Shown in pieces: positions 1 through 8,500 of a stretch of 16,395 nt of DNA. The position numbers and the translations under genes were made by a program. Every line of letters begins with the position of its first letter. The stretch's first letter is position 1. Under the pieces are notes generated by a model. That model saw only the letters and a program-made list of their open reading frames with translations, made no database searches and had not been told where the DNA came from. The DNA is taken from positions 1 through 16,395 of the forward strand of contig JAEWLO010000100.1 in NCBI GenBank assembly GCA_023457475.1, given 5' to 3'. The DNA comes from Pseudomonadota bacterium. Its GTDB lineage: Bacteria > Pseudomonadota > Gammaproteobacteria > Xanthomonadales > Xanthomonadaceae.

Positions 1-277
1 CCTGAAAGTACCGCACCGCGTACCCAGGCCCAAGCTCCTCCGCCATCCTCGCGGTAAGCCGCTCCCCCAACGCGTTGAAGCTCACTGCTTCTTCCTTGGA
101 CCAATGCGTTGAAGCAGGATCGTCCCAAACGAGCTTCGAATCGAAGAAGTCCGACCATTCAAGCAGGTCGGCGACGAGGCCATCCGACAGCGGAAGCGAA
201 GACGGATCAACATCGCCAAGACGGACATCGCTCCACAGCGGATAGCAGCCGTAGTCCGGCATCACCTTCAATCTCAT
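1..277 (-). CDS. Small acidic cytosolic protein of unknown function, 3' end cut by window edge
   Basis: The frame runs from ATG at 275-277 for 92 codons and leaves the window still open. The start is supported by GGAGGG seven bases upstream of the ATG. The product begins MRLKVMPDYGCYPLW and continues as an acidic, tryptophan-rich protein with a WDDPAS motif near residue 51 and an aromatic end (YAVRYF). There is no signal peptide or membrane segment. From memory, small proteins with an MPDYGC-PLW start and a DPAS motif are widespread, uncharacterised, and often found near polymorphic toxin genes. An accessory or orphan immunity role is therefore possible but unproven. It lies downstream of the SMAG palindromes on the same strand as the CDI genes. 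The reading frame is fairly certain; the function is unknown. Confidence 0.75.
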   Translation of the reverse strand, partial: MRLKVMPDYGCYPLWSDVRLGDVDPSSLPLSDGLVADLLEWSDFFDSKLVWDDPASTHWSKEEAVSFNALGERLTARMAEELGPGYAVRYFQ

Positions 278-291
278 CCACTCACCCTCCG

Positions 292-354
292 GTAGAGCGG
301 GGCTTTGCCCCGCTGCTTCACCTTATCGCACAGCGGGGCAGAGCCCCGTTTTAC
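292..354. repeat. Inverted pair of SMAG/REP-like palindromes
   Basis: The first unit starts with GTAG (292-295) and forms a perfect stem AGCGGGGC (296-303) / GCCCCGCT (307-314) with loop TTT. The second unit lies in the opposite orientation: stem CGGGGC (334-339) / GCCCCG (343-348), loop AGA, ending in a degenerate GTAA head on the minus strand. A GTAG head followed by a GC-rich palindrome, arranged as an inverted dimer between genes, is the pattern described for SMAG repeats in Stenotrophomonas maltophilia. The right unit overlaps the TAA stop (351-353) of the upstream gene. In the transcript these hairpins could block 3' exonuclease or weaken read-through into the next gene. TTTT follows the second stem only on the plus strand, where no gene needs a terminator. 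Confidence 0.75.
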
Positions 355-1241
355 GCGCCCTCTTCCGGCTTGGTGGCTTCAACCGCCGCCGCCGCACGAT
401 CCGGGAACAACGTCGGCAGCACAGCAACGAACTGCGCAACACATTCGTCGGCGTACTTCTGCGCGGTCTCCTTCGCCAAGGCGTAGTCATTGGCCTGCCA
501 GGCCTCCAGCGGTGCCGACACCGGCTGGGTCTGCCCGCACTGCACGCCTTCGCCGCCCGTCAGGCGCAGCAGCTTGCGGCGGTACGGGAAGCCCAGGTGC
601 ATGGTCTGGCGAAGTTCGTACTCGGTCTCCGCATCGCCCAACTCCCTGTAGACGAGCGCGAACATATCGGCCGTCGCCCGCACTTCGGTCTCTTCCTCCG
701 GCAACGCTGCCGGATGGGCGGTGAAGTACGTGGCGAGGCTGGCACGCACCTGGTCCTGCAGGTAGCCGAAAGCGGGATTCGGTACGTCCTTCACGCGGCT
801 GCCGCGGAGGTCTTCCTTCTTGAAGCTGCTACCGCCCAACACGCCAGCGAACAGCGACGTCGCCACCTGCGCCGCCACCACCTTGCCAGTCGTGGAGCGT
901 TGGACCAGGCGCAGCGTCTTGTCGCCGACCGGCTGGCCGTTGGAACCCACCTGCATGGCGGCGTCGATGGGCACCAGGTGTTCCCAGGCGGGTGCCGCGA
1001 CGACGGGAACCGGAGCGGGCTCGGGCTCGACGACGGCTTCGACAGCCACGTCCGGGTCGCTGGCCTCGCTGGCAACCTCGTCGACGTAGGCAACGGCATC
1101 AGCGGTGGGTTCCGCGACCGGGGCCGCTTCGGTCACGCTGCTGGCAGGAGCCGCTTCCGTGGCGGGCTCGGTGGCCCACGCCGGCGCGCCAACGGCAAGG
1201 CCGAGCACTACGGCGGCAATCAGGGGGTGGGGTGCGTTCAT
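351..1241 (-). CDS. Secreted or periplasmic Ala/Pro/Glu-rich protein of unknown function
   Basis: This is a 296-residue protein. The frame is open up to 1403, but ATG at 1239-1241 is chosen because AAGGAG sits six bases upstream and a clean Sec signal peptide follows: a short N-region, hydrophobic residues 7-17, and an A-W-A cleavage site after residue 23. Residues 24 to about 85 form a low-complexity Ala/Pro/Glu/Val linker. The rest is a globular domain with a possible helical end and two cysteines (C235, C267) that could form a disulfide in the periplasm. There is no lipobox, anchor or recognisable catalytic motif. It probably forms its own transcription unit, since about 195 bases separate it from the upstream gene. 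I do not recognise the family; it may be lineage-restricted. Confidence 0.85.
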   Translation of the reverse strand: MNAPHPLIAAVVLGLAVGAPAWATEPATEAAPASSVTEAAPVAEPTADAVAYVDEVASEASDPDVAVEAVVEPEPAPVPVVAAPAWEHLVPIDAAMQVGSNGQPVGDKTLRLVQRSTTGKVVAAQVATSLFAGVLGGSSFKKEDLRGSRVKDVPNPAFGYLQDQVRASLATYFTAHPAALPEEETEVRATADMFALVYRELGDAETEYELRQTMHLGFPYRRKLLRLTGGEGVQCGQTQPVSAPLEAWQANDYALAKETAQKYADECVAQFVAVLPTLFPDRAAAAVEATKPEEGA

Positions 1242-1260
1242 GTGGAGCTCCTTGGAAGGT

Positions 1261-1281
1261 TCGACCAATCGTCCTGGTCGA
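1261..1281 (-). promoter_or_regulatory. Leader hairpin before the secreted-protein gene
   Basis: A perfect 7-bp inverted repeat, TCGACCA (1261-1267) / TGGTCGA (1275-1281), encloses a 7-base loop just upstream of the AAGGAG ribosome site of the gene starting at 1241. It would fold in the 5' untranslated RNA or could be a protein-binding palindrome. A second small palindrome, ACCGC-AGA-GCGGT, lies at 1385-1397. No convincing promoter boxes were found in this gap. Confidence 0.35.
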
Positions 1282-1436
1282 TCCCCGTCCTGCCGCCCCA
1301 CCGCAACCTGCCGCCACCTCCATGTCGTCTCGAACTGCGTTCCGTTGCAGTCTACATGCCAAGCGTTGCACGCCCCAGTGACCGACCGCAGAGCGGTGAT
1401 CATCGTGTGGCCCGCAAATGCCGGCCGCGCGGGAGG

Positions 1437-1670
1437 CTATCGGCCGATGGACGCGTAACTTGAGTGCCGGCCGTCGTTCCGGCGCGACACCGTCTCCTCC
1501 GCGACCTTCCGGATATTGCTCCACACCGTCAGGTCGACCGCGAACCGATTCCGCTCCACCTCCACGTACTTCTCCATCAACAAGCGCAGCACCTGTGACG
1601 GGTGGTGATGCGACCGCCATGCGGCCTCCTTGAACCGGCTCCGCAGCTCATCCTCCACCTTCACCCTCAT
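1437..1670 (-). CDS. Ribbon-helix-helix (Arc/CopG-like) DNA-binding protein
   Basis: The 77-residue product fits a ribbon-helix-helix repressor: a short N-terminal strand (MRVKVED), helix A (about residues 8-20), a turn with HPSQ, then helix B (LRLLMEKYVEVERNR). The S/P-x-x-L-R-x-L-M-E-x-Y pattern is typical of MetJ/Arc and antitoxin-type proteins that bind operator DNA as dimers through the N-terminal strand. The C-terminal 35 residues are basic and polar. ATG at 1668-1670 is preferred over an upstream GTG at 1701-1703, because the core starts there and a -10-like box lies between the two; no strong ribosome site is visible for either. No adjacent small toxin gene is present, so it is an orphan regulator or an antitoxin without its partner. 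Autoregulation is inferred from the upstream palindrome. Confidence 0.7.
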   Translation of the reverse strand: MRVKVEDELRSRFKEAAWRSHHHPSQVLRLLMEKYVEVERNRFAVDLTVWSNIRKVAEETVSRRNDGRHSSYASIGR

Positions 1671-1692
1671 CCAAAGTTGCCAGACGCTAAAA

Positions 1693-1721
1693 ATTCTACT
1701 CACAGCGCAGAGCGTCTCTGC
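1693..1721 (-). promoter_or_regulatory. Candidate promoter and operator of the ribbon-helix-helix gene
   Basis: On the minus strand a -10-like TAGAAT (1693-1698) lies about 22 bases before the ATG at 1670. A perfect 6-bp palindrome, GCAGAG-ACG-CTCTGC (1707-1721), covers the spacer and -35 position. A palindrome over a promoter in front of a small repressor is a common autoregulatory layout. No good -35 box is visible. The palindrome also lies 20-35 bases past the cdiI stop, so it could be a weak terminator stem, although no T-run follows it directly. Confidence 0.3.
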
Positions 1722-1740
1722 TAAAGATCCTTCGCACTTT

Positions 1741-2580
1741 TTACCCCATCACTGGAACAGCATCGTCGCTCTCGACAACGAATGAATACACATCGTCATA
1801 ATGCTTAAGTGGTGCCACCGGAAGCCACTGGTCGGGAACAAAGGGTGACGAGATGCGGACCTCATGACGATAATTCCATGCGATTTTTGCGTAAACAACG
1901 GCAACTGTGCAGATAAACGGCTCTGTTGTTCCGCTTTCTTCCTCTTGACGCCGTTTCATTACCTTTGGGTCAACAATCTGATCCAGCGCTTCCGCCATGC
2001 TCTCAACATCGCCATTAGCCAGCGCCAGATGGAAGCGATGATCTCCTTCATAGTCCCGCCTTCTTGGAGGAACTTCTCCAAGAAATTCCTCGCAGCGCCG
2101 AGCCAATGGTTCCCAATCGCCACGAAGCGCCAGCAACGTGTTGTAGTGGCAGTACTCGTTCATCCTTGGATTGTTACGACGCATAGCGGACAGCGTCCCA
2201 CTTCCAGGTTGGAATGGATACTCAAACTGCTTATACCACTCAATGATGCCCGCATCGTCCGAGAGCAGGGGAGCTAGGTACACCGACGTGCGGCATTCCT
2301 TCCCTGGTCGTTCCTGATACAGCAGGCGGCGAATTTTCGCAGCAACATAGGACCACTGCTTCAGCCCCAAAAGGTCACTGTCCTCGTACCAAGAGAGCAT
2401 CGCCCGTGCAATCGCGTGCATCTGAATCATGTCCTTGCAGGCGTATGGGTCTCCTGTATTGGACTCGATCAGGCGGAGGCAGTCGGCCGCATCGAATAGC
2501 TCCCCTGGCTGCATTCTGTAGTGGATCTTCTCGATCGCACTGCGCACTGCTTCATTGTATTTGCCACTTTCCACTGCCAT
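1741..2580 (-). CDS. cdiI: CDI immunity protein, Imm49-like
   Basis: This 279-residue cytosolic protein is mostly helical in character, with no signal peptide. The C-terminal stretch from residue 230 (YAKIAW, then SPFVPDQWLPVAPL through residue 259) and the preceding HRFHLALANGDVESM (181-195) match the pattern I associate with the Imm49 immunity family. In CDI, such a protein binds and neutralises the cognate CdiA toxin inside the cell. The ATG at 2578-2580 shares its A with the cdiA TGA stop (TGATG), so translation is probably coupled to cdiA. GTG codons at 2583 and 2586 are alternative starts. Only a weak GGTGG precedes the ATG. Sampled lines are 47-60% GC against about 67% in the cdiA body, pointing to acquisition together with the toxin tip. 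The CDI role is secure by position; the Imm49 assignment is from recall of the family pattern. Confidence 0.88.
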   Translation of the reverse strand: MAVESGKYNEAVRSAIEKIHYRMQPGELFDAADCLRLIESNTGDPYACKDMIQMHAIARAMLSWYEDSDLLGLKQWSYVAAKIRRLLYQERPGKECRTSVYLAPLLSDDAGIIEWYKQFEYPFQPGSGTLSAMRRNNPRMNEYCHYNTLLALRGDWEPLARRCEEFLGEVPPRRRDYEGDHRFHLALANGDVESMAEALDQIVDPKVMKRRQEEESGTTEPFICTVAVVYAKIAWNYRHEVRISSPFVPDQWLPVAPLKHYDDVYSFVVESDDAVPVMG

Positions 2581-5500
2581 CACCACCGATTAATGTTGAC
2601 CATCACCAGCTCACCGGTGTCTTTGTTAACACCTGCCACTGCAATTTTGAGGCTGCCGTTCTTGATCGCGGCCCGGACCGCCGCCTCTGCCGGCGTGGGA
2701 CCGACCTTGTTAAGGACGAATGATATCCAATCATCGGAAAGTTGCACCACTCCGGCGCTAGTGGACCCCAGCTGGATCGAGCCGTTATAGATTTGCTTCG
2801 AATCCAGAATCAACGTAACCGATCCATCTGCTGACTGCAGCACGTGGTCGAAGCCGTTGTTGCTGCCGTACTTGGTTCCTCCCAAGGAGATCAGCCCCTC
2901 CCGTTTGGCGATCATTTCGACGAGCTGCTCGGTCAGAACGCCGCTCTGATCGCCGTGGTCCCTGATCTGCTGTAGCAGCTTTTGCTCGGCACTAGTAGTC
3001 ACATCGAGTGCGCAGCCACCGTCACACAATTTCTGCTTGTTCAGAAAGCCGCCTGCGGTAACAGTCTGCGCCGGTGCATTTAGAGCCTCTGCGATGGTGT
3101 TCTGAGCCACACGGCTTTCTGCGGCCTGCTCAGCCGCCTTGGCAGCAGCCGCAGCTGCTTCGTCACCGAACCTCCGAGTGAGTTGCTCCGCAAGATCCTC
3201 AGCTTTAGCAGCTGCACTTCCGCCCGCCAGCGCGGCACCACCAAACGACGCTCCGCCCAGTGCATCACCAGCTACGACGTCTGCTGCGAATGCGTAGGCC
3301 TTCTGACACAGGCCGGGCGACTTCATGCAAATGCCGCGAACGGCCGCGATTACCTCGGGTGCCACCAATGCCGTGCCGACTACAACACCGGCAGCTGTAC
3401 CGACGCCACCTCGCTGGATTGTGTGCGCGTTGTACTCATCGATGGTCATGTCGCCATTCAACATTTGGCGCATCATGTGCATCTGTTCGCAATCATTCAT
3501 TCCGTCGCAGGCGAATGAATCGCGATCATTCGTGTAGCGCCTGAGCTGCGACAGGGCGTACTCAATTGCGGTGGCGTCTTTGGAATCGCTGGCGATCAAC
3601 AGCATGGAAGACGCAAAGCTCGCCAACAGCTGCGGATTCTTCGTCAGCAACCCCTTGTATATATCCTCGTTGTCGAAAGACTTCTGGGAGGCCACGAACA
3701 GGCTTTCACCCGAACGATTCACGGCGGCCCCCGTGCGCATCGCTCCTTCGATCAGGAATACATATGCATCCGCATCGGACTCGACGCCAACCTTGTCGAA
3801 GAGGTCGCTCCATTCCCTGTCCACCGTGCGCGCGGCCTCTGCGAACAGGCGCTGCTCAGCTTCCTGCACTGAGCATCCACATATTTCTGCATAAGCCAGT
3901 GCATTGTCCTTGATCCACTGCACCTCGTTCGGGTGCAGTTGGCGATTGAACTTTTCACCGGCAAGCGCCGTGGCTGCGCCGGTTCCGCCTGCGGTGGCAC
4001 CGATTGCGAGGCTGACCAGTTCACGTACCCATTGCGATTCCGATTCGGTGAGTGGTCGCCCAAGCTCAGCAGCCCCGGCACCCAGCGCGCCCGACAGAAG
4101 ATCACCGCCCCCCGCACTCGCTACGACGAGACCAGTAACCGCGTGAAGGATGGACTTGGCGGTTCCGCCGTCTTTCCAGAGATCGTACTGTCCCTGATTC
4201 GCGGCGATTACTTCATTCGCCTTGTTCAGGAGAGCTTGCGCGGCTGCTCGGTCACCCTCCGTTGCTCCTTCCTTGGCCAGCACCGTTTCTGCGGCAGCCA
4301 CTGCTCTCTGCGCTTCGCGGTACTTGCTCGTCATTTCATCGGCGATGTCTCCGGCCGCACGGAAAGCAGCCTCGCTGGCCAGCTTGCCAGCGACCAGGTC
4401 ACGCTGCACCTTCTCCAGGTCGAACTTGTTCGCCAGTCCCTCCTGCTGCAGTTCCGTTGCGGAGCGATCCAACCCATCCAACGCAGACGTATCCCCGTTG
4501 CGTACCACGACTGTTCCAGCGGAGATGTCGCTGCGGGTCGTGCTGCTCGCGGAATCCCCTTGTGGAACGCCCAGGCTGGGGCTTGCTCCCGGTCGGTTCC
4601 ACTGCGTTTCGGTCGGCGCACCACTGTTCTGGCCGCCATTGCTCTGATCGCCAATCGACCCACTCACGGCAACGGAGCCGCCGAAGCTTCCTCCGCTGTA
4701 GTTGGAGTGGTTACTGAGGTCGGTAACACCCAGGCTTTCGGTTGACAGCAGGTTCTTGGACGGATCCGCCGTACTGGCGATGACCGCACCGTCCAGCTGG
4801 GTGTGGTTGCCCACATTGATCTGGTAGCCACCCGCCCCCGCACCGATGCCCGTCTGCTGGGTGGTGCTGTTGTAGCTGTTCTTGATGTCCGTCTGGTTGT
4901 AGCTGGCACTTCCGCTGCTCGCGCCGAAGCACAACGGCGGAATGCACAGCGACACCCCGACGCCACCGCTCTGGTCGCGCTGGTTGTAGTACTGGCTGTC
5001 CTGGCTGCTGCTCAGGGTGAGATCGCGGCCGATGTCGGCCAACACGGACTCACCCGTGGCCTGCGCGCCGACAAAGGTGGTATCGCGGCCGCTGCTCAAT
5101 GACAGCTGGTTGCCGGCTTCCACCTGGGTTACCTGGTGGGTGGTGCCGTTGCCCTGCATCTGACCCTGCGATGCAGCGGCCGCAACTTCAATGGTGAAGC
5201 CATTCTGCGAGCCACCCAGGCCGAAGCCCACACCCACGCTGCCGCTGCCGCTCTTGCTGGTCCCGTCCTGCTGGTTGCTGCTCTGGCTGGACAGGAAGTT
5301 GATGTCGCGCGCGGCATCGAAGCTGGCGTTGTTACCCGCACTGATCTGCGCACCGCGCAGGGTGATGTCGCCGTTGGCGGCATACCCATCTGCACCGGTG
5401 GTGCCATCCCCAGTGGCGATCACGGTGACATTGCGTCCGGCCGAGACGGTGCTGCCCTGCTCGGTGGACTGCTGCAGCGTGCTGCTGCTTGAACCGCTGC

Positions 5501-8500
5501 TGCTGCCCACGCTGACGGTGACCTTCACCGCCGCACCGGTGCCCTGCATGGCGTCCTTGGCGGCGTACCCCGCCTGCGCGGCATACAGCGCAGCCAGGCG
5601 GTCATCGCCGGACTCGGACGCCCGTTGCGCGGATTCCGCCGCCTGTGCGGCCTGCACGCCGTAGCCGGACAGCGAGATCGTGCCGCCGGCCTGGTTCACG
5701 CGGTGGCGCTCGGCCTGGGTCAGCGTGTCCGTGGCGGCGTCGAGCACCACGTTGCGGCCGACCAGGGTGACATCGTTGCCGGCGGAAATATCCGCGCCGC
5801 GGGCGATGAGGTCTTCCTTGGCCACCAGCGTCACATCGCCGGTGTTGCTGCTCAGGCTGGTGCGGACGCTGTTCTGGTCGGTCTTCTGGCCGTTGACGTC
5901 GTGCAGTTCATTGCGCACGCCGGTGCTGCCGCTGTAGCCGGTACCGCCGAGGTCGCCGATCTGCTTGCTGCGCTGGGTTTCCTGCCAGCTCTGGCTGATC
6001 TGGCCCGGCAGCAGTTCAATGCCGCCCTTCTCTGCCAGCACATTGAGCGCCTTCTCGGCGGCGACCTGCGCCCCCTGCAGGGTGATGTCACCCTCGCGGC
6101 TGATCAGGTTGATCTTGTCGGCGTTGATGGTGCTGCCGGTCTGGCCGATGACCTGCTGGTTGCTGCTGCCTTCGCCGCTGCCGCTGTTGTACGGCGACAT
6201 GCGCACGCCGCTGCTGTTCGGCCCACCCTGCACGTGGCGGATCATGTCGCCCGGCGAGATGGAGCTGGCCCCGTACTGGTGGACGCTGGACGAGCTGTTC
6301 TGCCCGTTGGACTGGGTGTCCACGCTGGTCAGCAGCATCACGTGACGCTGGGCGTCCAGCGTGGCGGTACCGCCGGCGGCGATGGAGCTGCCGGCCACGG
6401 TGATGTCGCCTTCGGTGGCGCGGATGCTCACGTTGCCGGCAGCGTTGAGGCTGCTGCCGCGCTGGGTGGTGGTTTCCACCGCCACCGCGCCCTGGCTCTT
6501 GCTGCTGCCGTAGCCCACGTTGATGCCGGGCAGGGTCAGCCCGGCCGCGCCCATTTCCTTCAGGTAGCCATTGGCCTTGTCCGCGTCGCTGCCCGAGCTG
6601 TTGCTCACCTGCTGCAGGTTGCGGATGGTGTCGATGGGCGTGCCGGTCAGGGTGGCGGACAGACCCTTGCTGCGGCTGCTCTGCGTGGCGGCGTAGCGCT
6701 CGCTTTCCTCCGCCGGGTTGATGGTGACGTTCTTGCCCTGGATGGCGATGTTGCCACCCTCTCCCAGTATGTCCGTGACGGCACGGCCGGCGAGAATGTC
6801 GCTACCGCTCACGGTGACGTCGCCGCCCGCAATGAGGCTGACGTTGCCGGTCAGGCTGCCCAGCATGCTGGCGCTGCGGGTGGTCTGCTCCAGCGAGGTG
6901 GAGACGCTGCCCTTCTGGCTGCCAGCGGTGATGCCGATACCGCCGAAGCCACTGACCCCGCCGCCGCCGAACAGGCCGGACTTCTTCCTGGTCTCGTCGA
7001 AGGTCTCGCTGTGATGCTCGGTGGCCGCTTCGACGGTGATGTCGCGGTTGGCTGCCAGCAGCACGTCGCCGGTGGCACCGACCTGCACGCCCGTGGCACT
7101 GATGTCGCGCCCGGCGGCGATCTGCACGGTGTCGCCACTCAGGGTGGTGCCCACCGCGTAGGTGTCCGAGGAGGTTTCGCGGGTGGTGGTGGTCTTGCTG
7201 GAGAAGGTTTTCTTCTTCTTGCTCCAGGTCTCCTGCTCGAAGGTGTGGTCCTCCTCGGCGGTGTTCAGCACCACGTCCCGACCGGCGGAGATGGCCACGG
7301 CTCCGGCGTCGCTCACCACCGTGGCGGCGGTGAGGGTCGCATCCTGCCCGGCCACCAGCGCGACGTCGCCGCCGGCCTTGAGCGTGCTGCCGTGCACGGT
7401 CTGGTCCAGCGTTTCGGTCTGCTGCGAGTAGCGCTTGCGGCGGATGTCGGTTTCGCTGGTGTTGGTGGTGGTGACCTCGCCCACGTTCAGGTCGCGACCG
7501 GCCACCACGGCCAGTGCGTTGCCGGCACTGAGCTCGGCCGCATTGAGGTTGACGTCGCGGCCGGCCTGCACCGCCATGCTGCCGCCGGCTTCCAGACCAC
7601 TGGTCTGGAGGGTCTGGCGCGTGCTCTCGGTGTTCTTGTACCGGCTGCTCTGCTCGGTGGTGAGCACGTTGAGGTTGATGTCGTTGCCGGCGGTGGCGCT
7701 GAGCCCGTTGCCGGCCTTCACCTGCACGGCGGTCAGGGTGAGGTCGTTGCCGGCCTGCAGGCCCAGGCTGCCGCCCACGTCCAGCGTGGTGCGGTTGAAC
7801 AGCTCACCCGATGCCCCGCTCTGCTGCGTGGTCAGGTTGAGGTCGCGCCCGGCCTGCAGGGCGGCATTGCCCTTGGCGCTGGTCTGCGTACCGACCAGTG
7901 AAAGGTCGCGGCCGGCCACCAGTTCCAGTCCACCGGTGGATTCGATGCGGGCCACGCCGAGGCTGGCGACGCTCTGCAGGTCGCGGCCGGCGACCAGGCT
8001 GATGCTACCGCCCTGGATCAGGCCATCCTTGTTGATGATGTCTTCCACGGCGGACACGCGCACGCTGCCGCCCGAGGTCATCGCACCGCGATCGTTCAAC
8101 AGGCTGCCGGCATCGATCGACAGACGGCTGTCGGCCGCGATCATGCCCTGGTTGTTCACGTTGTTCGCGCGGATGTCCACGCTTTCGCCGGCAATGGCGG
8201 CACCGCCCAGCTGCAGGCGGTCGGCGGTGGCCTGGCTCAGGTACACGACCGGCACCAGCACCTGCTGGCCACCCACTTCCTGGGCGACCATCCAGACGAT
8301 GTCTTCGTCCAGCGCGGCCATCTGCTCGGCCGACAGGGCGATGCCCACGGTGAGCTGCAGGCGACCGGCTTCGGCGACGCCGCCGTCCATCATGGCGCGG
8401 TACTGGTCCATGCCGTTGTCGAGGTCGGACTCGAGGTACTTGCGGCCGGTGAGGCCGGTGATCTGTTCCAGCACCAGGCGCTGTTCGTAGAAGTCATCGC

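Noticed and set aside
334..352. Plus-strand intrinsic terminator (stem followed by TTTT)
   Set aside because: No plus-strand gene ends here, and the stem belongs to the REP pair.
597..1463. Plus-strand open frame of 288 codons
   Set aside because: It lies opposite the secreted-protein gene, which has a signal peptide and a strong ribosome site. The plus frame shows neither.
1707..1721. Intrinsic terminator for cdiI
   Set aside because: The stem is clean but no T-run follows directly. It fits an operator at least as well, so no terminator was called.
1864..2277. Plus-strand frame with several cysteines (starts MTIIPCDFC)
   Set aside because: It is antisense to cdiI, and its cysteines come from reading the opposite strand. 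No start signal is present.
5625..7901. Plus-strand open frame of 758 codons opposite cdiA
   Set aside because: Same explanation: it mirrors the second haemagglutinin repeat block and has no motif or ribosome site of its own.
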